This document shows positions 1-10,110 of a stretch of 59,369 nucleotides of DNA, one piece after another. The stretch's first letter is position 1. Every line of letters begins with the position of its first letter. The stretch spans positions 1 through 59,369 of the forward strand of contig WYBJ01000045.1 in NCBI GenBank assembly GCA_011525945.1, read 5' to 3'. The position numbers and the translations under genes are program-made. The notes under the pieces are model-generated. The model did not search any database. It was not told the DNA's origin and was given only the letters and a program-made list of their open reading frames with translations. This DNA is from Burkholderiaceae bacterium. Its GTDB lineage: Bacteria > Pseudomonadota > Gammaproteobacteria > Burkholderiales > WYBJ01.

Positions 1-126
1 CCTCGCCAGGTGTCCAACCTGGCTGCGGTTCGCTTCGCGTCTGGCGTCGATTTCGACACTTTTGCCACTCGTGGCGTCGCGAGCATCAAGAACATTGTTG
101 CAACGACTTCTGACTCGGGACACTAG
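1..126 (+). CDS. C-terminal fragment of an unidentified ORF, or chance open frame
   Basis: Frame 1 is open from the window edge to a TAG at 124-126, giving about 41 residues that end in GVASIKNIVATTSDSGH. I do not recognise the family. The last 18 codons, including the stop, lie inside a 61-bp sequence that recurs exactly near 31.8 kb, so the tail may belong to a repeated element rather than to a resident gene. Its TAG overlaps the mgtE stop (CTA on the plus strand) in a shared CTAG. Whether it is translated cannot be decided without the upstream sequence. Confidence 0.22.
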   Translation, partial: PRQVSNLAAVRFASGVDFDTFATRGVASIKNIVATTSDSGH

Positions 127-130
127 ACGA
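70..130. repeat. 61-bp perfect direct repeat, copy 1
   Basis: This stretch is identical base for base to 31760-31820 and in the same orientation. It is visibly AT-richer than its surroundings. It ends just inside the 3' end of mgtE and contains that gene's stop codon; copy 2 stands in exactly the same relation to pilU. The flanks on both sides are unrelated between the two copies. It could be the end of a mobile element, a duplicated gene tail or an assembly join. Confidence 0.9.
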
Positions 131-1562
131 GGAAGATGGTCGCCAGCCCGAGGAAAATGAAAAACCCTCCGCTGTCGGTTATCGCCGTGATCATCACACT
201 CGAACCGAGCGCCGGATCGCGCCCCAGCCTGTACATGGCCATCGGAATTGCAAACCCCATGATCGCCGCGAGCATCAGATTGAGCAGCATCGCGCCCGTC
301 ATCACCAGGCCAAGCGCCCAGTTGTGATAGATCACGAACGCGAACAAGCCCACCACCGAACCCCAGATCAGGCCGTTCAGCAGCGCGACCAGGAACTCTT
401 TCTCCAGCAGCGCGCGGGCGTTGTCGCTGGTCACCTGTCCGAGCGCCAGGCCGCGCACGATCATGGTGATCGTCTGATTACCCGAATTGCCGCCGATACC
501 GGCGATGATCGGCATCAACGCCGCCAGCGCCACCAGCTTCTCGATCGAACCCTCGAACACGCCGATCACACGTGAAGCGACAAACGCGGTGACCAGGTTC
601 ACGGCAAGCCACGTCCAGCGATTACGCAGGCTCGCCCATACCGAAGCGAACAGATCCTCGTCTTCGCGCAGCCCCCCTGCGGAGAGCATCTCGCTTTCAC
701 TGCGACTGCGGATGAAATCAACCACCGCATCGACCGTCACGCGTGCCAGCAGCTTGCCCGCGGCATCGACCACCGGCGCCGAGACCAGATCGTAGCGCTC
801 GAAGGCGAGTGCGGCCTCCTGCGCATCCTGCTCCGGGTGCAGCGTCACCACGTCCTCGGTCGACATGATGTCGCCGATCGGCGTGTCGAGCGAGCTCACG
901 AGCAGCCGGTTCACCGGCAGAAGACCTTTCAGCCGCTCGGCCCGATCGACGATGAAAAGCTGGTCGGTATGATCGGGCAGCTCGTCGTGCCGGCGCAGAT
1001 AACGCAGGACGACTTCCGCCGTCACGTCGTCGCGCACGCCAATCATGTCGAAGTCCATGAGGGCGCCGACCGAGCCCTCGGGGTAGGACATCGCCGCGCG
1101 CAGTTGCTCGCGCTCCTCTACCGACAAGGAGCGCAGCACGTCGTCCATGACCTCCGGTGGAAGATCGGGAGCCAGATCCGCGATCTCGTCGGTATCGAGC
1201 TGCCCGGTCGCGGCGACCAGCTCGTCGGTCTCCATGTGCGCGATCAGCGATTCGCGCACGGCGTCGGATACCTCCAGCAGAATCTCGCCGTCGCGGTCTT
1301 GGCGCACCAGATCCCAGACGATCAGGCGCTCATCGCGCGGTAACGCCTCCAGCACATACGCGACATCGGCCGGATGCATCTCGTCCAGCGTCGCCTGCAG
1401 CTCGGCGAGACTCTCGCCCGCGGCGCGTGCGGCATCCGCCGTCGCCGGTCCCTCGCCGGGGTCTCGCGCGAGTTCGTCCGCGATCTCGTGCCGGCGCAGC
1501 AGCTCGGTGATCTGTTGCAGGTTCTCCTGCAGGCGCGGACGCTTGTCCTCGACTTCGGGCAT
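123..1562 (-). CDS. mgtE: Magnesium transporter MgtE
   Basis: This is a homodimeric inner-membrane Mg2+ channel gated by intracellular Mg2+. Visible domains in order are an acidic helical MgtE_N superhelix (about residues 50-160), a tandem CBS region (about 160-290) and a C-terminal pore domain of five hydrophobic helices. The pore domain carries the family signature GIGGNSGNQTITMIVRGLALG and, later, DPALGSS...TDSGGFF. I place the start at the ATG of MPEVEDKRPR (479 aa, normal family length); the open frame extends 75 codons further upstream but that extension is Arg-rich and unlike MgtE. The stop codon lies in the 61-bp repeat. Confidence 0.95.
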   Translation of the reverse strand: MPEVEDKRPRLQENLQQITELLRRHEIADELARDPGEGPATADAARAAGESLAELQATLDEMHPADVAYVLEALPRDERLIVWDLVRQDRDGEILLEVSDAVRESLIAHMETDELVAATGQLDTDEIADLAPDLPPEVMDDVLRSLSVEEREQLRAAMSYPEGSVGALMDFDMIGVRDDVTAEVVLRYLRRHDELPDHTDQLFIVDRAERLKGLLPVNRLLVSSLDTPIGDIMSTEDVVTLHPEQDAQEAALAFERYDLVSAPVVDAAGKLLARVTVDAVVDFIRSRSESEMLSAGGLREDEDLFASVWASLRNRWTWLAVNLVTAFVASRVIGVFEGSIEKLVALAALMPIIAGIGGNSGNQTITMIVRGLALGQVTSDNARALLEKEFLVALLNGLIWGSVVGLFAFVIYHNWALGLVMTGAMLLNLMLAAIMGFAIPMAMYRLGRDPALGSSVMITAITDSGGFFIFLGLATIFLV

Positions 1563-1951
1563 GTGGCTGACTCTTTGCGCCCTGGCGCGACTGGGATCGG
1601 AAACCGGTTCGGCGCTGCTCGTCGTGCGTACGACTGGTGCGCCCTGCTTGCCGGCGGCGGTGGCGGCGCCGACGCGCCCGGCGAACGGCCGGAAGCCGAA
1701 GCGACCGCGGCCGCTCGCGGATTGTAGGAGCCCCGTCGACCTCGGGCAACACCGCCGTTCGATCACGACTTGGCCACGCGGCCGCACCCGATCGGCAGCG
1801 TGCTCGCCGCCGCAAGCGCTGCGACCGGCATGTTCGACCGATCGAAGCGCACGATGATGTAATGCCGGGGATCGAAGCTGCAGGACGAACGAGCGAAGCG
1901 CGCAAAGCGCTTGCTATATCATCCGGGCTACACTCGATCGGCTGCTACTCA
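1563..1951. other. Divergent intergenic region mgtE / TPR-OGT
   Basis: This 389-bp gap between two divergent genes must hold both promoters. The only signal I can point to is an AT-rich TATATC/TATCAT hexamer at about 1915-1922, some 30 bp before the OGT-like start, which could be its -10 box; no convincing -35 box is visible. The rest is GC-rich and open in several frames only because of composition. No RNA gene was recognised. Confidence 0.4.
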
Positions 1952-4411
1952 ATGTCCTCCGTACTGATGCGCCAGCTTCGACAGGCCGAGAAATGCTTGC
2001 GCGCGGGTGACGCCGGCAGCGCGGCTGCGTTATGCGAACAGGTTCTGCGCAAGGCGCCGCGTAATCCTGAAGCGCTCTGTCTGCTTGGCGCTGCGCAGCT
2101 CCTGCAGCAACGCGCGGTCGACGCGGTCGAAACGCTCAAGCGCGCGCTCGCGGCCGATGCGCAACATGGCGCCGCGCTCGAGACGCTCGGCCTCGCGTAC
2201 CTGATGCTCGGGCGCAATGCCGAAGCCGAGGCGGCGCTAGCGCAGGCAGCCCGGTTGGCGGGCGCGCCCGCGACGGTGTTCATGCGCCTTGGCATTGCCC
2301 GGCTCGAACGAGGCCGGGCCGCCGATGCGTTGGCGCCGCTGCGTCGAGCAGTCGCGAACTCGCCGCGCGACGCCGACGCGCAGGTGAACCTCGGCCGTGC
2401 GCTGGCGGCGACGGGCGAGCGCGCGGGCGCGCGCGATTGCTTCGCGCTTGCCATGCAACTCGCTCCGGACAGCGCGCAAGCACCGTTCAATCTCGGTGTC
2501 CTCGCGCTCCAAGACGAGGACTGGATGGCGGCGCGGCGCTGGTTCGAGCAGGCGCTTGCAAAGTCGCCCCGATTCGTCGACGCCATGGTGAACCTTGGCG
2601 TCGTCCTGCAGAAACAAGCGGCGTTGGACGACGCGGCCGCGTGGCTCAGCCGCGCGACAACGCTCGACCCCAACCACGCGATCGCGTTGAGCGAGCTCGC
2701 GCGCACCCTCGCCGCGCAAGGCGCGGCCGAACGCGCACGCGCACACTACCTGGCAGCGCTGCGCGCGGCGCCGGAGCTTGTTGCCGCCCACGAGGGCTTG
2801 GCCTCGGTCTGCCTCGCTCTGGGCCGGACGGACGAAGCGATCAGCAGCTTACGCGCCGTGGTGCAATCCGAGCCCGACAACGCGAACGCCTGTTGCGCAC
2901 TCGCCGGAACCCTGTTCGAGCGCGGCGAACTGGACGAAGCGCAGAGCGCTGCCCAGCACGCACTCGAGTTGAACGCCGCCAGCGCCGATGCCTACACCAC
3001 ACTCGCGAACGTGGCGCTGGTGCGCGGCCGTCTGGACGAGTCGATCGCCGCACTCGAGCGCGGCTACGCACGAACCCGCAATACCGATCTGCTCGGCATG
3101 CTCACGTATCTTCTGCGGCATGCGTGCGACTGGCGTCGATGGTCGGCGGCCTGGGCCGAAACCAAGCTCGCCATCGATCGCGGCCAGTCGGCGGGACGCC
3201 CGTTCTGGCTCCTGTGCGAACCGCTGACGGCGCAAGAGCAGTACGACTACGTCACGCGCTGGGCAGCGGCGCGCTTCGATCTCATCACGCGCGACGCCCG
3301 CCCCCCCGCGACACCGGCCGGCGGCGGGCGGCTGCGCATCGGTTATCTGTCCTCGGACTTGCAGGAGCACGCCACCGCTTATCTGATCGCGGATGTGCTC
3401 GAGCAACACGACCGCCGGCGCTTCGAGATATTCGCCTACTCCCACGGCCCCGCCGACGCCAGCCCGATGCGCAGGCGGCTGCAAAGCGCGTGCGAGCACT
3501 TCATCGACATCGCGCGCGAGCCCGACGACATTGCCGCGCAACGACTGCGCGGCGATACGCTCGACATCCTGGTCGATCTGAAGGGCTACACCGCGGGCGA
3601 GCGCCTCGGCATTCTCGCGCGCCGTCCGTGCCGGACACAGCTCACCTGGCTTGGATATCCGGGAACGACCGGGGCGTCGTTCCTCGATGGCGTGATCGCC
3701 GATGCTTTTGTCATAGCACCGGGAAGCGAGAGCGTCTTCTCGGAGCGAGTCCTGCGCCTGCCCCACAGCTATCAGCCGAACGACCGCAAGCGCGCGGTCG
3801 CGGCGCCTCTATCGCGGCGCGATTACGGACTGCCGCAGGCGGGGTTCGTTTTCTGCTGTTTCAACCAGACCTACAAGATCACGCCCGAGGTGTTCTCGGT
3901 CTGGATGGGGTTGCTGCGCGCCGTCCCCGGCAGCGTGCTGTGGTTGCTCGAGAGCTACGCCGAGGCAAAGCACAATCTGTCCGATGTCGCGCGCGACAAC
4001 GGCATCGAGGCCGGGCGCGTGGTGTTCGCACCGAAGCTTCCCAACGCAGAACATCTGGCGCGTTACCGCGTCGCCGATCTCGCGCTCGATACCTTCCCGT
4101 ATACCTCGCACACCACCTTGAGTGATGCCTTGTGGTGCGGCTGCCCCGCCGTCGGTTTGTGCGGCGAGACCTTCGCCTCGCGCGTATCCGGCAGCCTCTT
4201 GACGAGCGCCGGGCTAGCTGACCTCATCACGTCCGATCTCGCCGGATACGAGCGGCTCGCCCTGCGCATCGCCACCGAGGCGCCATTCGCCGCATCGGTC
4301 CGAGCGCGCGTGGCGCAGGCACGCGATTCATCACCGCTGTTCGACGCCACCGGCCTTACCCGCGATCTGGAGACGATCTACTCGCGCCTCGCGAACGAGC
4401 ACCGATCGTAA
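1952..4411 (+). CDS. TPR-repeat O-GlcNAc transferase-like protein (GT41, SPINDLY family)
   Basis: This is a predicted cytoplasmic glycosyltransferase of 819 aa. Residues of about 1-430 form more than ten tetratricopeptide repeats, with recurring patterns such as AxxxLGxAYxxLGRxxEA and spaced NLG/NLGVVL motifs. From about residue 455 the GT41 catalytic half begins with RLRIGYLSSDLQEHATAYL, where the His fits the conserved active-site His, and continues through LVDLKGYTAGER, LTWLGYPGTTG and ALDTFPYTSHTTLSDALW. I chose the ATG at MSSVLMRQLRQ, next to the first TPR; no strong ribosome site is seen. In bacteria such proteins modify surface or regulatory proteins, but the substrate here is unknown. 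Confidence 0.88.
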   Translation: MSSVLMRQLRQAEKCLRAGDAGSAAALCEQVLRKAPRNPEALCLLGAAQLLQQRAVDAVETLKRALAADAQHGAALETLGLAYLMLGRNAEAEAALAQAARLAGAPATVFMRLGIARLERGRAADALAPLRRAVANSPRDADAQVNLGRALAATGERAGARDCFALAMQLAPDSAQAPFNLGVLALQDEDWMAARRWFEQALAKSPRFVDAMVNLGVVLQKQAALDDAAAWLSRATTLDPNHAIALSELARTLAAQGAAERARAHYLAALRAAPELVAAHEGLASVCLALGRTDEAISSLRAVVQSEPDNANACCALAGTLFERGELDEAQSAAQHALELNAASADAYTTLANVALVRGRLDESIAALERGYARTRNTDLLGMLTYLLRHACDWRRWSAAWAETKLAIDRGQSAGRPFWLLCEPLTAQEQYDYVTRWAAARFDLITRDARPPATPAGGGRLRIGYLSSDLQEHATAYLIADVLEQHDRRRFEIFAYSHGPADASPMRRRLQSACEHFIDIAREPDDIAAQRLRGDTLDILVDLKGYTAGERLGILARRPCRTQLTWLGYPGTTGASFLDGVIADAFVIAPGSESVFSERVLRLPHSYQPNDRKRAVAAPLSRRDYGLPQAGFVFCCFNQTYKITPEVFSVWMGLLRAVPGSVLWLLESYAEAKHNLSDVARDNGIEAGRVVFAPKLPNAEHLARYRVADLALDTFPYTSHTTLSDALWCGCPAVGLCGETFASRVSGSLLTSAGLADLITSDLAGYERLALRIATEAPFAASVRARVAQARDSSPLFDATGLTRDLETIYSRLANEHRS

Positions 4412-4561
4412 GCGCTTGCGGCAGGTAGCCCGACCGGTTCATGCCGGCGAAGTCCCCGGGCTGCGATGACGCGTATCGAGACCGCAGTCGGGCAATGCTG
4501 TCCCCCGCTGAGATGCGAACCCGAGCGTCGAATGCGATCCGGGTTCGGCATCGGTGCGCCC

Positions 4562-4589
4562 AAAGAAGCGGGCGCCCGCAGGCGCCCGC
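4562..4589 (-). terminator. Rho-independent terminator of the porin gene
   Basis: A perfect 9-bp GC stem (arms 4568-4576 and 4581-4589, loop CGCA) lies 24 bp after the porin stop codon. On the minus strand it is followed by CTTCTTTG, a short T-rich tract. It fits an intrinsic terminator for the minus-strand porin transcript. Confidence 0.75.
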
Positions 4590-4613
4590 CTTAATCGAAC
4601 CTCGTCGGAGCGA

Positions 4614-5789
4614 TTAGAAGTTGTGCTTCACGAGGAAGGCCCAGCCGTCCACGTTCTCGCCGTTTCGAAGCAAGCTGGCCGCGTTGCCGATGCGGTAGGA
4701 GTTGCTGTTGTTGTCGTTGTCCACTCGCACGTAGCCGAGCCGCAGCGTCGTGCGCTTGGAGAACGAGTACGTGTAGCCCAGCGACCAGGCGTCGCCGCCG
4801 GTGTTGCCGCCGCTCGCCTCGGCCGCACCGTTACCGGTGCCGATCCCGCGTGTGCTGTTACCGCGGCTGTTGCCGGCGTTCGCGTACTGGATCGAGACCA
4901 TGTGCGGGCCCGCGATCGTCCAGTCGGCGCCGATACCCCAAGTCCGCTTCTTCAACTCCTGTCCGGGGCCTGTCTCGTACTTCATGTCCATGTACGTCAC
5001 GCCGACCTTGACCGGGCCGAACCGGTAGCCCACCGCCGCACCCCAGGCACGGTCATCCAGATCGCCCGTGATGGCAGGGCCCGCGCCGGTCGTGCCGCCG
5101 TAGCCCATATCGTTGTGACGCTCGTACGCCAGGCCGACACCGAGCGGGCCGTTCACATAGGTGCCCGCGATCGACCACAGGCGTGTCTGCGTGTTCGGGC
5201 CGTCGACCGAGGCCGAGGTCCGGTTCGCCGCCGTCACCGCGCCCATCGCCTGGAAGCCGCCGAACTTCGGTGTCTCGTAGGTCATGAGGTTCGACTCGCG
5301 GCGCTTCCAGCGCTGGCGCTGCTGCGCGTCCACGCCGATGCCGGAGATGTCCGCGCCGCCCGACCCGCCGAAGGGCAGGAAGGACATGCCGAGGATGCCG
5401 GTCTCTTCCGCGCCGACCGTGCCCAGACCCATGGCGCGCTTCATCGGCGTATCCCACTTGCCCGCGAAGACGTTGCCGAACCCGCCCCGGAACCCGACCG
5501 CGCTGTTACGCGTGCAGATGCTGGAGGTGTCGAAGCCGGTGATGTCGGCCGAGCTCTCGCACTGGAACCACGCCGACAGGCCGCCGCCCAATTGCTCCAC
5601 ACCCTTGAATCCGATCGCGCTGCCGCCCGGGGTGTCGGCGTTGTCCAGGGTCGGTCGGCCCGGGCCCTGATCGGCACGGCCCCACTCGTAGGTCACCCGG
5701 CCGTAGATTTGCACCGTGCTCTGGGCAGCCACGATGGCTGGCGCGGCGAGCGCTCCGGCGACCGCCACCGCCAAGATCCTTTTCTCCAT
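4614..5789 (-). CDS. Outer-membrane trimeric porin (Gram-negative porin, beta-barrel)
   Basis: This is a general-diffusion porin of 391 aa. It has a signal peptide (MEKRILAVAVAGALAAPAIVAAQ, probable cleavage after AAQ or nearby), then the usual betaproteobacterial opening STVQIYGRVTYEW. Alternating beta strands follow, and the protein ends in a terminal Phe (VKHNF), the BAM recognition signature. A Cys pair (FQCESS...SICTRN) probably bridges an external loop. The start is the ATG 7 nt after AAGGAG; an in-frame ATG 9 codons upstream lacks such a site. It is transcribed alone, with its own terminator. Substrate preference cannot be read from sequence. Confidence 0.93.
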   Translation of the reverse strand: MEKRILAVAVAGALAAPAIVAAQSTVQIYGRVTYEWGRADQGPGRPTLDNADTPGGSAIGFKGVEQLGGGLSAWFQCESSADITGFDTSSICTRNSAVGFRGGFGNVFAGKWDTPMKRAMGLGTVGAEETGILGMSFLPFGGSGGADISGIGVDAQQRQRWKRRESNLMTYETPKFGGFQAMGAVTAANRTSASVDGPNTQTRLWSIAGTYVNGPLGVGLAYERHNDMGYGGTTGAGPAITGDLDDRAWGAAVGYRFGPVKVGVTYMDMKYETGPGQELKKRTWGIGADWTIAGPHMVSIQYANAGNSRGNSTRGIGTGNGAAEASGGNTGGDAWSLGYTYSFSKRTTLRLGYVRVDNDNNSNSYRIGNAASLLRNGENVDGWAFLVKHNF

Positions 5790-6139
5790 TCCAAATCTCC
5801 TTATCAGATTCATCACCCGAGGCTAGTCACCTACGTCTCTACGCTAGCCAGCTACTCCCTTTACGGTTGTGACCGAGTTTGTAGGAGGACGTACGCCATA
5901 GCAACAGATTGCTGCGTGTTTGCCGGCCATGACGCGGGTCGCTGTTGCGAGCCCGCAACAGCGCGGGTCGCGCGCCGATTGCCCGCGCCACGACGCTGGT
6001 GCGTCGTCGACCGCGCACACCGGATCGAGCACGCGGCGCCGGCCGAGCCACGGCGCGCACGGGCGCCCGTGCGCTGCGGTAAACTGGCGGCGAGTGCGAC
6101 GCTGCGGCGCGTACGAATCGCGTCGCCGCGCACGATCTC
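5790..6139. other. Divergent intergenic region porin / Cys-cluster gene
   Basis: This 350-bp gap contains the promoters of two divergent genes. It also holds a perfect 8-bp stem-loop at 5941-5962 (GCTGTTGC, loop GAGCCC, GCAACAGC), flanked by short direct copies of GCGGGTC, which could be an operator or mRNA structure. TAAACT at 6080-6085 is a possible -10 box for the plus-strand gene. No ORF in this gap looks like a gene. Confidence 0.4.
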
Positions 6140-6670
6140 GTGTCACGGATTCAGAGCCGCTTGGCGAACAAACCCTCCTCCCGCGAGTGCCAGCCGTGCA
6201 CGGCGTGCTGCGACGGCTGGCTGCAGATCGAGGTCCGGGGTACCCCGGTGTACCCGGGCCGGCCTTGCCCGCACAGCACCGGGAGCGGGTGCAACGATTA
6301 CGCCAATCGGCCGGTCGATCCCTGCGTGCATTTCATCTGTGGCTGGCGCGTCGATGGTAGCCCGCTGCCCGAGTGGATGAAGCCCAATAACGCGAAGGTG
6401 ATCGTGTTGTTCAACCAGCACCGCTGGCGCGGACTCGCGGTCGATGTCGCGGTGCCGGTCGGACGGCGCATCCCGCCGCGCGCGCTCAAGTGGCTGCAGC
6501 AGTTCGCGGAAGCGAACAATCGCATGCTGCTCTACTCGGAGCAGATCGTGGAAAACGGGCGCTATACCGTGCGTCAGGCGGTATCCGCCTATGGGCCACC
6601 CGAGTTCCAGCAGGAGATGGCGCAGCGCGCCCAGGCCGGAGAGAGTCTCGACGCCGCGCTGCCGAAATAA
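6140..6670 (+). CDS. YkgJ-like cysteine-cluster protein (putative Zn/Fe-binding)
   Basis: This 176-aa protein starts with GTG. The N-terminal third is a Cys cluster: C-x2-C-x2-CC (CQPCTACC), then PCPHSTGSGC and DPCVHFICGW. The pattern resembles the UPF0153/YkgJ family, thought to chelate zinc or iron. The remainder (from about residue 75) is a compact alpha/beta-looking domain that I do not recognise. No signal peptide or membrane segment is visible, so it is probably cytoplasmic. It is convergent with the aldo/keto reductase gene, with 27 bp between. The function is unknown, and the family assignment rests on the Cys pattern alone. Confidence 0.7.
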   Translation: MSRIQSRLANKPSSRECQPCTACCDGWLQIEVRGTPVYPGRPCPHSTGSGCNDYANRPVDPCVHFICGWRVDGSPLPEWMKPNNAKVIVLFNQHRWRGLAVDVAVPVGRRIPPRALKWLQQFAEANNRMLLYSEQIVENGRYTVRQAVSAYGPPEFQQEMAQRAQAGESLDAALPK

Positions 6671-6697
6671 CGCGCAGCGGCGCGCGCTGCGTGTGCG

Positions 6698-7687
<990 letters not shown>

Positions 7688-7775
7688 CGCATCCTCCTTG
7701 CCCAGTAACTGCGTGTGCGCTGCCCGATTCGCCCTGCATCCCTCGCAATGCGATCAACTGCCTGGTGCGAGCCGA

Positions 7776-8465
7776 TCAGTTCGCGTATGTGAGCGATAGG
7801 TCACCGACGCCGTCGACATGGCCTTCCAGACGATCGCCGCGATTCACCGGGCCCACCCCGGCCGGGGTCCCGGAGTAGATCAGATCACCCGCGCGCAGCG
7901 TGATCAGCTTGGAAAGGTACGCGATCGTCTCGGGGATGTTCCAGATGAGCTCCGACAGATCACCCCGTTGCGTGGTCTTGCCGTTCACCTTGAGCCAGAT
8001 GGCGCCTTTGGCCGGATGCCCGATCATCGCCACGGGCTTCAGCGCCGAGCACGGCGCCGACTGATCGAACGCCTTGCCCATCTCCCACGGCCGGCCCATT
8101 TTCTTCGCCTCGCCCTGCACGTCGCGCCGGGTCATGTCGAGGCCTACACCGTAACCGAAAACGTGCTCGAGCGCCCTGTCCGGCGCGATGTTGGCGCCGC
8201 CTTTGCCGATGGCGACGACCATCTCGATCTCGTGGTGAAGGTCCTTGGTGCCCGTGGGGTACGCAATCGTCGCCCCGCTGGGCACGATGGCATCGGCCGG
8301 CTTCATGAAAAAGAACGGCGGTTCGCGCTCGGGATCGTGCCCCATTTCGCGCGCGTGCTCGGCATAGTTGCGCCCGACGCAATAAATGCGGCCTACGGGA
8401 AACAGCTTGCTGCTCTCGGCGACCGGCAGCACGACCTGCGGGCCGAATTCGATTGCGTACTCCAT
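7776..8465 (-). CDS. Fumarylacetoacetate hydrolase family protein (fumarylpyruvate hydrolase-like)
   Basis: This is a 229-aa metal-dependent C-C bond hydrolase or isomerase of the FAH fold. KLFPVGRIYCVGRNYAEHAREM is the family opening; HHEIEMVVAIGKGG supplies the Glu-x-Glu metal ligands and GYGVGLDMTRRDVQ the Asp ligand; SELIWNIPETIAYLS and GDLIYSGTPAGVGPV are the C-terminal signatures. Its short length matches the YcgM/NagK type, which cleaves fumarylpyruvate or acylpyruvates in gentisate-like pathways; the exact substrate is inference. The ATG has AGAGGAG just upstream. It precedes the aldo/keto reductase gene on the same strand. Confidence 0.9.
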   Translation of the reverse strand: MEYAIEFGPQVVLPVAESSKLFPVGRIYCVGRNYAEHAREMGHDPEREPPFFFMKPADAIVPSGATIAYPTGTKDLHHEIEMVVAIGKGGANIAPDRALEHVFGYGVGLDMTRRDVQGEAKKMGRPWEMGKAFDQSAPCSALKPVAMIGHPAKGAIWLKVNGKTTQRGDLSELIWNIPETIAYLSKLITLRAGDLIYSGTPAGVGPVNRGDRLEGHVDGVGDLSLTYAN

Positions 8466-8718
8466 GAGCTCCTCTGGACGTCGGGTCTCGCGCGCTGCGG
8501 CGTCTCGGCTGGCCTGCGCCGATTGTCCGGCACGGCGATCGTCACCATAATGCGCGTTCGCGCCACCTCACGCGAGATGGAATTGCATAATGAGCGAATC
8601 AGACGGGCGATGCGTCCGGGGCGAGCCTGCTGCAACGGCCGCCAAGCAGCCCCTGGCGGCACATGCATGATCACCCCCGCGCACCGAGCGCGCGACTATA
8701 GCACGCCGGCTCGCTCGC

Positions 8719-9138
8719 ATGACCCCCGATCCGAGCCTGTGGGCGCTCCTCGCCGCAAGCTTCCTCGCCGCCACCGTGTTGCCCGGCGGATCGGAAGCGG
8801 CGCTGTTCGGCGTGTTGAAGATGCACTCGGCGCTGTACTGGCAGGCGATCGCGATCGCCACCCTTGGCAATACGCTGGGCGGCATGAGCTCGTACCTGAT
8901 CGGTCGCCTGCTCCCCGCCGCCGAGATGCACGCCACGCGCGTACACCCGAGCGCCCGCGCGCTCGCCTGGGCGCGCCGCTTCGGCAGCCCGGCGTTGCTC
9001 GGCGCTTGGATCCCGATCGTGGGCGATCCCCTGTGCGTGGCCGCCGGCTGGCTGCGGCTGCCTTGGCTTGCGGTGCTGGCGTTCATGGCGCTCGGCAAGC
9101 TCGGCCGCTATCTCGTCATCGCCGCCCTGGCGACATGA
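8719..9138 (+). CDS. yqaA: YqaA-type small membrane protein (SNARE-associated/DedA-related)
   Basis: This 139-aa inner-membrane protein has three to four hydrophobic segments. The opening LAASFLAATVLPGGSEAALFGVL, the internal IATLGNTLGGMSSYLIGRLLP and the motif RFGSPALLGAWIPIVGDPLCVAAGWLRL match the YqaA/VTT family. This is a small relative of DedA flippases, which have been linked to lipid-carrier transport. The stop codon is 1 bp from the ATG of the following ABC ATPase gene, so the two are probably co-transcribed, although no functional link is known. Confidence 0.85.
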   Translation: MTPDPSLWALLAASFLAATVLPGGSEAALFGVLKMHSALYWQAIAIATLGNTLGGMSSYLIGRLLPAAEMHATRVHPSARALAWARRFGSPALLGAWIPIVGDPLCVAAGWLRLPWLAVLAFMALGKLGRYLVIAALAT

Positions 9139-9139
9139 C

Positions 9140-10108
<969 letters not shown>

Positions 10109-10110
10109 TC

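Noticed and set aside
4554..6380. 608-aa plus-strand ORF opposite the porin
   Set aside because: Antisense shadow of the porin gene with His/Arg/Val-rich low-complexity sequence and no domain; the porin has signal peptide, ribosome site and terminator.
6671..6697. GC stem (CGCAGC/GCTGCG) between the convergent Cys-cluster and AKR genes as a terminator
   Set aside because: Short stem in GC-rich DNA with no T-tract on either side; not better than chance.
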